From: CAZTCJ01 sp964612085
GTDB taxonomy: Bacteria; Pseudomonadota; Alphaproteobacteria; JAJFIK01
NCBI GenBank assembly: GCA_964612085.1
Contig: CAZTCJ010000001.1
Coordinates: 75,216 to 139,215 of the forward strand
Reading direction: 5' to 3'
DNA length: 64,000 nucleotides
This document shows positions 17,167-24,421 of the stretch, piece after piece. Position 1 is the stretch's first letter, and each line of letters opens with the position of its first letter. The translations under genes and the position numbers were made by a program. The notes beneath the pieces are model-generated. The model saw only the letters and a list, made by a program, of their open reading frames with translations, had not been told where the DNA came from and searched no databases.

Positions 17167-17454
17167 ATGAAACTTCTTTTGGGAATCGCCGCCGTCGGAC
17201 TCACGGCGGCCTTGAGCTACAGCCTATCGCAAGGGACCTGGGACGACACCGCCGGTCCTCACCTTCATGCTGAAACCCATTGGGCATCGGTGCCGGTGAT
17301 GGACCACGGGGACCGCATGATCATTGTGCGGCGCGAGATTCCGTGCAAGCAGGACAACGGCCTGCGGTCGGCGGAGCGAATGCTGGTTCTGCCGATTGCC
17401 AAGCCCGCGAAAGCGCCGAAGCGGCGCGTCTGGTCCCCGACGGCCCGGCTCTAG
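17167..17454 (+). CDS. Small secreted or membrane-anchored protein of unknown function
   Basis: A 95-residue reading frame with a convincing signal or anchor sequence (MKLLLGIAAVGLTAALSYSL). The remainder has one cysteine, a run HAETHWASVPVMDHGDRMIIVRR and a basic, proline-rich tail. GGGAG lies about eight bases before the ATG at 17167. An upstream TTG at 17125 would place polar residues before the hydrophobic core and is not favoured. I recognise no family. It is followed 168 bases later by the ABC-2 exporter genes. That gap (17455-17622) shows no other gene. Confidence 0.55.
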   Translation: MKLLLGIAAVGLTAALSYSLSQGTWDDTAGPHLHAETHWASVPVMDHGDRMIIVRREIPCKQDNGLRSAERMLVLPIAKPAKAPKRRVWSPTARL

Positions 17455-17622
17455 CGCCCTTTCCGGATCACAGTTTCGGTGAGGACGGGCCGCAGAAGTG
17501 GCCCGTTCCGCTGGAGACACGCTGTGCGCCCTGCAAAATGGCGCGCCTCTATTGGCTGACGCGGCAGGTCAAACCCGGTAGTCTTTAGCTGAGCGCAACT
17601 GAGGCTGAAGGGGGCACCGGCT

Positions 17623-18564
17623 GTGATCGACGTAAAAGATTTGCGGAAAAGCTACGGCGCCGTAACGGCTGTCGATGGCGTCTCGTTCCAGGCGAAAGGC
17701 GGACAGATTTTCGGTCTGCTCGGGCCGAACGGGGCCGGTAAATCGACCACGATCGGCTGCATCTCGGGCCTGATCCGCCCCAGCTCCGGCCAGGTGCTGG
17801 TGAACGGCCACGACGTGGTGAAGCGCCCCCGCCTGGCCAAGAGCGAGCTGGGCATCGTGCCCCAGGACATCGCCATTTACGAAGACCTGCCCGCCCGCGC
17901 CAATCTGCGCTTCTGGGGGGCGACCTATGGCCTGTCGGGCAAGGCGCTCGACGACCGCATCGATACGGTGCTGGCGGCCATCGGGCTCGGCGACCGGGCG
18001 GGCGACGCGCCCAAGACCTTTTCCGGCGGCATGAAGCGGCGCTTGAATTTCGGCTGCGGCATCGTTCATCAGCCCACGGTGCTCCTGCTCGACGAGCCGA
18101 CCGTAGGCATCGACGCCCAGTCCCGCGAACGCCTGCTGGAACTGGTCGAAGCGGAACGCACGCGCGGCGTCTGCGTGCTCTACACCACCCATTACATGGA
18201 AGAAGCCGAACGCCTGTGCGACGAGATCGCCATCATGGATCACGGCCGGATCATCGCCGACGGCAGCTTGAGCGATCTGCGCGCCCAGATGGGCCGGCGC
18301 GACGTTCTGCGCTTCGACGGCCAGTTCGATCCGGAGACGGTCCGGAGCGCGCTCGGCCGGGGCTTCGGCCCCCAAAGCGGCCTTGAGATCGTTCAGCTCG
18401 ATCCGGCGACCCTGACCCTGTCCCTGCCCGGCGGCGCGGGCGCCATGGCCCGCATTTATCAGTGTCTGGACGAGGCGGGCGCCGTGGTGCGGGAGACCAG
18501 CATTAAACAGCCGAGCCTGGAGACTCTGTTCATGCAGCTCACCGGCAAGGATTTGCGGGAATGA
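17623..18564 (+). CDS. ABC-2 type exporter, ATP-binding protein
   Basis: A 313-residue ABC ATPase starting at GTG 17623. Walker A is GPNGAGKST (residues 34-42), the signature is FSGGM (133-137, a variant of LSGGQ), Walker B is VLLLDEP (153-159), and the H-loop TTHYMEEAE follows. The C-terminal extension after about residue 225 is usual for ABC-2 exporters of the drug/lipid class (CcmA/DrrA-like). Its stop overlaps the ATG of the first permease by four bases. With the two permeases it should form a three-gene export system at the inner membrane. The substrate is unknown. Confidence 0.93.
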   Translation: MIDVKDLRKSYGAVTAVDGVSFQAKGGQIFGLLGPNGAGKSTTIGCISGLIRPSSGQVLVNGHDVVKRPRLAKSELGIVPQDIAIYEDLPARANLRFWGATYGLSGKALDDRIDTVLAAIGLGDRAGDAPKTFSGGMKRRLNFGCGIVHQPTVLLLDEPTVGIDAQSRERLLELVEAERTRGVCVLYTTHYMEEAERLCDEIAIMDHGRIIADGSLSDLRAQMGRRDVLRFDGQFDPETVRSALGRGFGPQSGLEIVQLDPATLTLSLPGGAGAMARIYQCLDEAGAVVRETSIKQPSLETLFMQLTGKDLRE

Positions 18565-19820
18565 GCGGGCTCGGCTTTCTCCAGGCGACCATCGCCAAGG
18601 ACCTGCGCCGTCGCGGCACCGAATGGTTCGCCATCCTGTCCTGGATCGCCATCCCCTTGTTCGTCGGCAGCCTGATCATGCTGATCAGCAGCGGGGACAA
18701 CGGGCCACAGCCCAAGGGCACCCTGCTTCTGACCGACGAGGATCAGACCTTCGTCAGCGGCGCCGTCGCCCAGGCGTTCCAGAACGGTCCGCTGGCGGAC
18801 ATGATCACCGTGGAGATGGTCAACCGGGAGGATGGCTCAACGCGCATTGAAGCAGGCGAAGCCAGCAGCTGGCTGGTGATCCCGGACGGCTTCACCGACG
18901 CCCTGTTGCGCGAGCAACCGACAACTCTCAGCCTCAAGACCAATCCGTCCCAGCGCATCCTGCCCTCGATCATCACCGAGACCGTGAACCTGATCGCCGA
19001 TGCAGGCTTTTATATCCAACGGCTGTTCAAGCCGGAACTGGCGCTGCTGGCCGATCTGATCGACGAGGCCGAGGCTGAAGGCGAAGGCCCGCCTGCGCCG
19101 GAAGTGGGTCTCCTGGCCCAGACCCTGACCACCAAGATCAACACGCTCGCCGAGACCCTGTTCGAGACCTCGCTGACCGTCACACAAGTCCGGGAGGAGG
19201 TCATCGAAGAGGCGCAAGGCCCCTCGCTCGCCGATCTGTTCCTGCCGGGCCTGCTGCTCATGGGGCTGATGTTCGCCGCCGGCGGTCTCGCGGAAGACTG
19301 GTGGCAGGAACGCCTGCAATCCACCCTGCGCCGCCATGTGAGCGCGCCGCGTTCCGTGTTCTTTCTGATCCTGGGCAAGGCGCTTGCGGCGCTGACCATT
19401 CTGAGCGTCGTGGCGTTCGTGACCTTGAGCGCGGGCTTTGCCTATCTGGGCCTGCCTTTGAGCCTGTTTCCCTCCGCTTTCGCCTGGCTGCTGGCGGGCG
19501 GGCTCGCGCTCTATTTGATGCTGTCCTTCGTGCTGATGCTGGCACCGAACCGTCAGGGCGCGTCCATCCTGTCCAATCTGGTGACCATCCCGCTCCTGAT
19601 GATGGGCGGCAGCTTCTTTCCCCTGGCGGCCATGCCCGCCGCGATCGCGGCCATCGGCCAGTGGACGCCCAACGGCTACATGACCAAAGCGCTCGGCAGC
19701 TATCTCCAGGGCGGCGGTGCGGACGGCCTTTGGCTGGGCGCCGGTCCGGTCGTGCTCGGTTTCATCGTCTTATGTCTTGTTCTCGTGACATTCAGCGCCA
19801 TGCGCTTTACACGAGCCTGA
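18561..19820 (+). CDS. ABC-2 type exporter permease, subunit 1
   Basis: A 419-residue permease of the ABC-2 family (YhgE/DrrB-type topology). A first helix near residues 25-45 is followed by a large periplasmic domain of about 175 residues, then five helices from about residue 230 to the end, with the SNLVTIPLLMMGGSFFPL segment typical of the fifth helix. It overlaps the ATPase gene by ATGA and is followed after 18 bases by a second permease, so the transporter is probably a heterodimer of permeases with an ATPase dimer. Confidence 0.88.
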   Translation: MSGLGFLQATIAKDLRRRGTEWFAILSWIAIPLFVGSLIMLISSGDNGPQPKGTLLLTDEDQTFVSGAVAQAFQNGPLADMITVEMVNREDGSTRIEAGEASSWLVIPDGFTDALLREQPTTLSLKTNPSQRILPSIITETVNLIADAGFYIQRLFKPELALLADLIDEAEAEGEGPPAPEVGLLAQTLTTKINTLAETLFETSLTVTQVREEVIEEAQGPSLADLFLPGLLLMGLMFAAGGLAEDWWQERLQSTLRRHVSAPRSVFFLILGKALAALTILSVVAFVTLSAGFAYLGLPLSLFPSAFAWLLAGGLALYLMLSFVLMLAPNRQGASILSNLVTIPLLMMGGSFFPLAAMPAAIAAIGQWTPNGYMTKALGSYLQGGGADGLWLGAGPVVLGFIVLCLVLVTFSAMRFTRA

Positions 19821-19838
19821 GCCGGAGCGACCGATCCC

Positions 19839-21026
19839 ATGCTGCAAAAAATCCTGTTCATCGCCCGGCACGACCTCCTCAACAATCTGCGGCAGCGCGA
19901 GACTCTGTTCTGGCTGTTCGTCATGCCGCCGATCTTCATTTTCTTCATCGGCAGCGCCACGGGCGGCTTTGGTGGCGGCTCGCAGGCCGACCGGCCCGAT
20001 CGCATCACGCTGATCGAGAAAGGCACCAGCGGCGTGCTGGCCGATCAGCTCGTCCATCAGTTGGAGCAGAGCAATTTCGCCGTCACCCGCCGCGCCGCGC
20101 CGCTGCCCGAAACGGACGCGGAGGGCAATCCCGTGCGCCCGCCCTTCCGCAGCCTGACGGTGCCGGACGGTTTTACACAGACGGTGCTCGAAGGCGGCGA
20201 TGTGGACCTGCCCTTCTCCACCCGCGCCTCGGCGCTCGATGAGGACTACGACGTATTCCGCGTCAACCGGGCGGCCTTCACCGTGCTCGCCGATCTGGCG
20301 GCAGTGCGCGCCGCCAAGGCCGATGCGGGCGACACGAGCGCCCCGGCGGCAAGCGATTTCGAGGCCCTCAACGCCGCGCCGCGCACGATCGCCGTGGACG
20401 CTTCCCCGGCCGGGCGGCGTCAGACCATTCCCAGCGGGTTCGAACAGGCCGTGCCCGGCAATCTGGTGATGTTCACCATGCTGGTGCTGCTCACAAGCGG
20501 CAGCGTGCTCTTGGTGGTGGAGCGCAGGCAAGGGCTGCTGCGCCGGCTGGCGTCAGCGCCCATGAACCGCGGCCAGATCGTCAGCGGCAAATGGCTGTCC
20601 CGCCTGATCCTGGGGTTCATTCAGATCGTCTATGCCATGATCCTCGGCACCTCGTTTTTCGCCATGGATTGGGGCCCGGATCTGCCCATGATCTTCGCGG
20701 TGCTGATCGGCTGGGCGGCTTTATGCGCCTCCGGAGCGTTTCTGTTGGGCTCGCTCGCAAATTCCGAAGGTCAGGCCACGGGCTTTGGCGTCTTGGCATC
20801 CCTTGTTCTGGCGTCGCTGGGCGGCTGCTGGTGGCCGGTCGAGATCACGCCTGAATGGATGCAAAGCCTGTCACTGGTGCTGCCGTCGGGCTGGACCATG
20901 GACGCGCTTCACAAGCTTGTGAGCTTCCAGGCGGGCGCGGCTTCCGCCCTGCCCCACACCATAGCGCTCTGGGTCAGCGCCCTGATTGTCGGTATCATCG
21001 CCGTCAACCGGTTCCGCTACCAATAA
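19839..21026 (+). CDS. ABC-2 type exporter permease, subunit 2
   Basis: A 395-residue permease of the same topology as its upstream neighbour: one helix near residues 23-40 (LFVMPPIFIFFIG), a periplasmic domain to about residue 200, then helices including NLVMFTMLVLLTSGSVLLVV and the WWPVEITPEWMQSLSLVLPSGW segment characteristic of ABC-2 exporters. The two permeases are diverged paralogues. It is the last gene of the exporter operon; the following gene is on the other strand, 50 bases away. Confidence 0.88.
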   Translation: MLQKILFIARHDLLNNLRQRETLFWLFVMPPIFIFFIGSATGGFGGGSQADRPDRITLIEKGTSGVLADQLVHQLEQSNFAVTRRAAPLPETDAEGNPVRPPFRSLTVPDGFTQTVLEGGDVDLPFSTRASALDEDYDVFRVNRAAFTVLADLAAVRAAKADAGDTSAPAASDFEALNAAPRTIAVDASPAGRRQTIPSGFEQAVPGNLVMFTMLVLLTSGSVLLVVERRQGLLRRLASAPMNRGQIVSGKWLSRLILGFIQIVYAMILGTSFFAMDWGPDLPMIFAVLIGWAALCASGAFLLGSLANSEGQATGFGVLASLVLASLGGCWWPVEITPEWMQSLSLVLPSGWTMDALHKLVSFQAGAASALPHTIALWVSALIVGIIAVNRFRYQ

Positions 21027-21076
21027 AGCTCTGTCGAGAAGAAAGAGAGAGCCATGACCGGTCTCCCCTCTGAAGA

Positions 21077-21454
21077 TCAGTCTTTGAGCGCCGGTTTTTC
21101 TTCGAGAAAAGCACGGAGCGCGACGGCATTGTTGCGCTCCGTGTCTTTGGCGGCGAACAGCAGGGTCACGGCTTTCGTCTTGGCCACGGCGCGCAGCTTG
21201 TCCAGCGTGGCGGCGGCTTCCGGCGCGGTGAGTTCCAGCCTGTAGCGGGCCAGGAATTCCTCCCACCGGTCGTGATTATGATCGAAGTCCTTGCGCAGGG
21301 CGGTGCTTGGCGCGATCTCCTTGGCCCAGCAATCGATCCCGGCCCTGTCCTTCGCAAGCCCACGCGGCCACAGCCGGTCCACCAGAACCCGCACGCCATC
21401 CTCCGCTTCCGGCGGATCGTAGATCCTCTTGATACGGAAGCCTTTAGCGGTCAT
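21077..21454 (-). CDS. DUF488 family protein
   Basis: A 125-residue protein with the DUF488 (YeaO-like) hallmarks: IKRIYDPPEAEDGVRVLVDRLWPRG near the N-terminus, the WAKEIAPSTALRKDF block and a C-terminal TLLFAAKDTERNNA segment. The family is widespread; its biochemical role is not established. The start at 21454 overlaps the stop of the AhpD-like gene by four bases (ATGA), so the two are co-translated. A longer reading frame toward 21700 is simply the antisense-frame extension within the neighbour and is rejected. Confidence 0.9.
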   Translation of the reverse strand: MTAKGFRIKRIYDPPEAEDGVRVLVDRLWPRGLAKDRAGIDCWAKEIAPSTALRKDFDHNHDRWEEFLARYRLELTAPEAAATLDKLRAVAKTKAVTLLFAAKDTERNNAVALRAFLEEKPALKD

Positions 21455-22068
21455 CGCCACTCCGTATGATCGTCGTCCACATGCTTGCCGCCGGTCCAGT
21501 CGGTCTTGCCCTTGAGGAAGCGCTCGCCGATGGCCTTGGGCGAGTCTTCCAGATCCGTCGCCATGGAATCGTTCCAGCGGTTGAGAAAGCCGTACAGACA
21601 GGCCACGCCCAGGATCTCGACAATCTGGCTTTCGCTCCAGTGCTCGCGCAAGCGCGCGAACAGGTCCTTGGTCACCGCATTGGGCACGGCGGCGGCGCAT
21701 TGGGCGAATTCGAGCGCCACCCGTTCGGCCTCCGTGAACAGAGGACTGCGCTCATAGTCCCAAAGGGCGGCGACCTTCTCGTCGTCGATACCGTGAATGC
21801 GCGCCGCCACCAGGCTGTGCGCCTCGCAATACTGGCAGCCGGCCGCATGGCTCGCCATATGGGCCAAAAGCCGTTTGAAGCCCAGATCCACCTCCCCTTC
21901 CGGATCCATCACGCCCCGGGTGAGCGCCCCGAAGCCATGCACGATCCCGGGCCGGCGCTGCATGGTCAAAACGCTGTTGGGGACGAAACCCAGGATCCGG
22001 CGCATCAGGTCGAAAGTGTCCTTCAGCTCCGGCGTGGTGTCTTCGGGAAGGGGCTGCATATGGGCCAT
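21451..22068 (-). CDS. AhpD-like carboxymuconolactone decarboxylase family protein
   Basis: A 205-residue all-helical protein of the CMD/AhpD superfamily. The redox-type motif CQYCEAHS gives Cys78 and Cys81 with His84, the arrangement used by alkylhydroperoxidase AhpD for peroxide reduction. The second half (ESQIVEILGVACLYGFLNRWND) repeats the fold and is often seen in peroxidase-related enzymes of this group. I start at ATG 22068, with GGAG seven bases before it. It leads a two-gene operon with DUF488. The physiological reductant and substrate are unknown. Confidence 0.85.
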   Translation of the reverse strand: MAHMQPLPEDTTPELKDTFDLMRRILGFVPNSVLTMQRRPGIVHGFGALTRGVMDPEGEVDLGFKRLLAHMASHAAGCQYCEAHSLVAARIHGIDDEKVAALWDYERSPLFTEAERVALEFAQCAAAVPNAVTKDLFARLREHWSESQIVEILGVACLYGFLNRWNDSMATDLEDSPKAIGERFLKGKTDWTGGKHVDDDHTEWR

Positions 22069-22237
22069 CGGAGGCTCCTTCATCTCAATCATGGAAACAC
22101 CGGCACTATATAATAGTCTCTAGCGAGGATGCACACTGCGGTGTTTGTGCCTGCCGGTCATGAGCTTGCCCCAATCGCCCGGCAGTGCGTTATGCTTTCC
22201 GCATGCGGTGTGTTTTTCAAGGAGCCCCGACCGAGCC

Positions 22238-23593
22238 ATGCCACCGAGTGACGCGCAAACCGGCTTGCCGAAAGCGCCGGACCATATCGCCATATGGGGG
22301 TATGGCCGTGAGGGCCGCTCGGCCCTGGCCTATCTGCGGATGCGCTATCCGGATGCCCGCTTTTCCATTCTGAACGATACGCCGATCAAGGCCGTGGACG
22401 GGGCGGATCTGATCACCGGCCAGGAGATCGGCAAGGCCGTCGCCGCCCGGTGCTTCGATCTGATCGTCAAGAGCCCCGGCGTTTCTCTTTACAAGGAGGA
22501 CGTCCAGATCGCCCGCGCGCTCGGCACGCCCATGACCTCGGCCACCAATCTGTGGTTCGCGCAACCCTGCAAAGGCACGCGCATCGTCGTGACCGGCACC
22601 AAGGGCAAGAGCACCACCAGCGCCCTGCTCCACCATCTGTTGCGCGCCGGCGGCCTGGACGCGGCGATCGGCGGCAATATCGGCGTGGCGCTGCTCGACC
22701 TGCCTCTCGACAAGCCCGTCTATGTGATCGAACTGTCGTCCTATCAGATCGCCGATTTCACGGGCCGCCCAGACATGGCGGTCTTTCTCAATCTGTATTC
22801 GGAACATATTCCCTGGCACGGTTCGAAAGAGCAGTATTTCACCGACAAATCCCGCCTGCTGGCCTTGAACCCGGACGCCACGGTGATCGTCAACGGCTTG
22901 CAGCAAGAGGTTCTGGAGCGCGTGCCTGAGACCGTCACCCCTCTGACCTTCGGCACGGACGAGGGTTATCACGTGCGCGACGGCGTTCTGTTCTACAGGG
23001 AAGAAAATCTGGGCGTGCCGGAGGGCTGTCCGAAAGGCGCGCACAATCTTTTGAACCTGGCGGCGGCCTGTACGGTGGCGGACCGGCTGGGGACCGCTCC
23101 CCGGGATCATCTGGATGCGCTTGAAACATTCGAGATGCTGCCCCACCGGCTCCAGGAACTGGGCAGCCGCGACGGCCTGTTGTTCGTCAACGACTCCATC
23201 GCCACCACGCCGGAGGCCGCCATCGCCGCCGTCTCGGTCTATGCGGAACGGGACATGGTGCTGATCGTCGGCGGCACGGACCGATCCCAGGATTACGACT
23301 GGTTCGCACGGGAACTGGCCCGCTTCGGGAACCGCGTGCGGGGCGTCGTCACCCTGCCCGACAATGGCAGCCGGATCGCCCAGGCCCTGCGCGCGGGCGT
23401 GCCCGGCATGCCGGTCGAGGCGGCGGAGGATATGGAAGGCGCCGTGGGGCGGGCCCGGTCCCTTCTGGGCCGCTCGGGCGTCGTGCTGCTCTCGCCCGCC
23501 GCGCCCAGCGGACAGGCCTTTGCCAATTTCGAACACAGAGGCCGCGCCTTCGCGGCGAGCGCCGGGCTGGCGGACAAGACCGGCAAGACGTAA
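22238..23593 (+). CDS. MurD-like muropeptide ligase, probably MurD2 type
   Basis: A 451-residue Mur ligase. The ATP loop is VVTGTKGKSTTSALL, followed by GGNIGV, ELSSYQ and a C-terminal domain with NDSIATTPEA and GGTDRSQDY. It joins glutamate to UDP-MurNAc-alanine in the cytoplasm. Several features (the WGYGREGRSA start, VKSPGVS, SEHIPWHGS and NDSIATTP in place of the usual NDSKATN) resemble Xanthomonas MurD2, which adds L-Glu and works with the epimerase MurL. The gene also lies outside any division/cell-wall cluster. I suspect MurD2 but ordinary MurD is not excluded. The ATG at 22238 has AAGGAG rather far (13 bases) upstream. Confidence 0.82.
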   Translation: MPPSDAQTGLPKAPDHIAIWGYGREGRSALAYLRMRYPDARFSILNDTPIKAVDGADLITGQEIGKAVAARCFDLIVKSPGVSLYKEDVQIARALGTPMTSATNLWFAQPCKGTRIVVTGTKGKSTTSALLHHLLRAGGLDAAIGGNIGVALLDLPLDKPVYVIELSSYQIADFTGRPDMAVFLNLYSEHIPWHGSKEQYFTDKSRLLALNPDATVIVNGLQQEVLERVPETVTPLTFGTDEGYHVRDGVLFYREENLGVPEGCPKGAHNLLNLAAACTVADRLGTAPRDHLDALETFEMLPHRLQELGSRDGLLFVNDSIATTPEAAIAAVSVYAERDMVLIVGGTDRSQDYDWFARELARFGNRVRGVVTLPDNGSRIAQALRAGVPGMPVEAAEDMEGAVGRARSLLGRSGVVLLSPAAPSGQAFANFEHRGRAFAASAGLADKTGKT

Positions 23594-23750
23594 CGGCCGC
23601 CGCATCGCGGGCCCCGTCTGGAAACTGACCCGCCCCTATGACAGACTGGCGCGGCTTTTGATCGTGATTCCGCGCACACGCGGTGATCGAGGACGGGAGA
23701 CGGCCGTCTCCCCGATGTTCAAGTTTTTTTGACGGAAAATGGTGGCGGGC

Positions 23751-24314
23751 ATGTCTCATTCACAATCCAATTCACACCTTCGGGCTCACGCGAAACGCGG
23801 GGTCCCCGGCGCGCGGCTGCTTGCGGCGGCTCTTCTCGGCACGGCTCTTGTGAGCGGCCAGGCGATGGCGCAAACCCCGCCGACCACGCCGGAAGCCACC
23901 GGCGAAGACATTCTGTTCAAGGCACCCGCCGGTGCGACCGGCCTGCTCAAGGAATGGGACAGCAAGCCCTATCTGGGCGTGCTTGGGGCCTGCCTGGGCG
24001 TGGTCGATGCCTATGAAACCGTGGCCGCCACCGCCAACAACGCGCAAGCCGTGAACCGGGCCAAAGGGTTCTCCAATTTCATGAAGCGCATCATTCTCTT
24101 GCGCACGGCCAATAAGGACATCTGGCGCACCCCGGACGGGACGCCCGCCGCCGTGTCGGAAAACTACAAGGTCGGCTACGGCACCGCCGTTGCCGCCGCG
24201 CGCGCCAGCAGCGACCGGGCCGGTGTCATCCTGATCGAGAACACGGCCGGCAAATGCGTCGAAGCCGTGCGCGCCCAGGAAGCGACCCTCGGCAAGCCCA
24301 CTCCTGCGCAGTAA
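23751..24314 (+). CDS. Secreted protein of unknown function
   Basis: A 187-residue protein with a signal peptide (basic start, core RLLAAALLGTALVSG, cleavage near AMAQ). The mature part is helical and alanine-rich, with two cysteines (in GACLGVVDAYE and GKCVEAV) that could form a disulfide in the periplasm. No family is recognised. It could also start at 23739. It is followed by a strong terminator at 24372-24397 shared with the converging TonB receptor gene. Nothing links it functionally to murD upstream, which ends 157 bases before. Confidence 0.7.
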   Translation: MSHSQSNSHLRAHAKRGVPGARLLAAALLGTALVSGQAMAQTPPTTPEATGEDILFKAPAGATGLLKEWDSKPYLGVLGACLGVVDAYETVAATANNAQAVNRAKGFSNFMKRIILLRTANKDIWRTPDGTPAAVSENYKVGYGTAVAAARASSDRAGVILIENTAGKCVEAVRAQEATLGKPTPAQ

Positions 24315-24371
24315 ACGGCCGGCTTGAGCGGGATCCGGTCCCGCGCAGGCTGTGGATCTTCAAAACAAGAA

Positions 24372-24397
24372 GGGCGGCTCCCCGGAGCCGCCCTTTT
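24372..24397 (+). terminator. Rho-independent terminator, probably bidirectional
   Basis: GGGCGGCTCC (24372-24381) pairs with GGAGCCGCCC (24384-24393) and TTTT follows. On the opposite strand the stem is followed by TTCTTGTTTTG. It separates convergent genes ending at 24314 and 24422. Confidence 0.85.
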
Positions 24398-24421
24398 CGT
24401 ATTCGGGATGCCAGACCCGTC

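Noticed and set aside
21455..21700. Longer DUF488 start at 21700
   Set aside because: It would put 82 Arg-rich residues, read out of frame through the AhpD-like gene, in front of a complete DUF488 protein.
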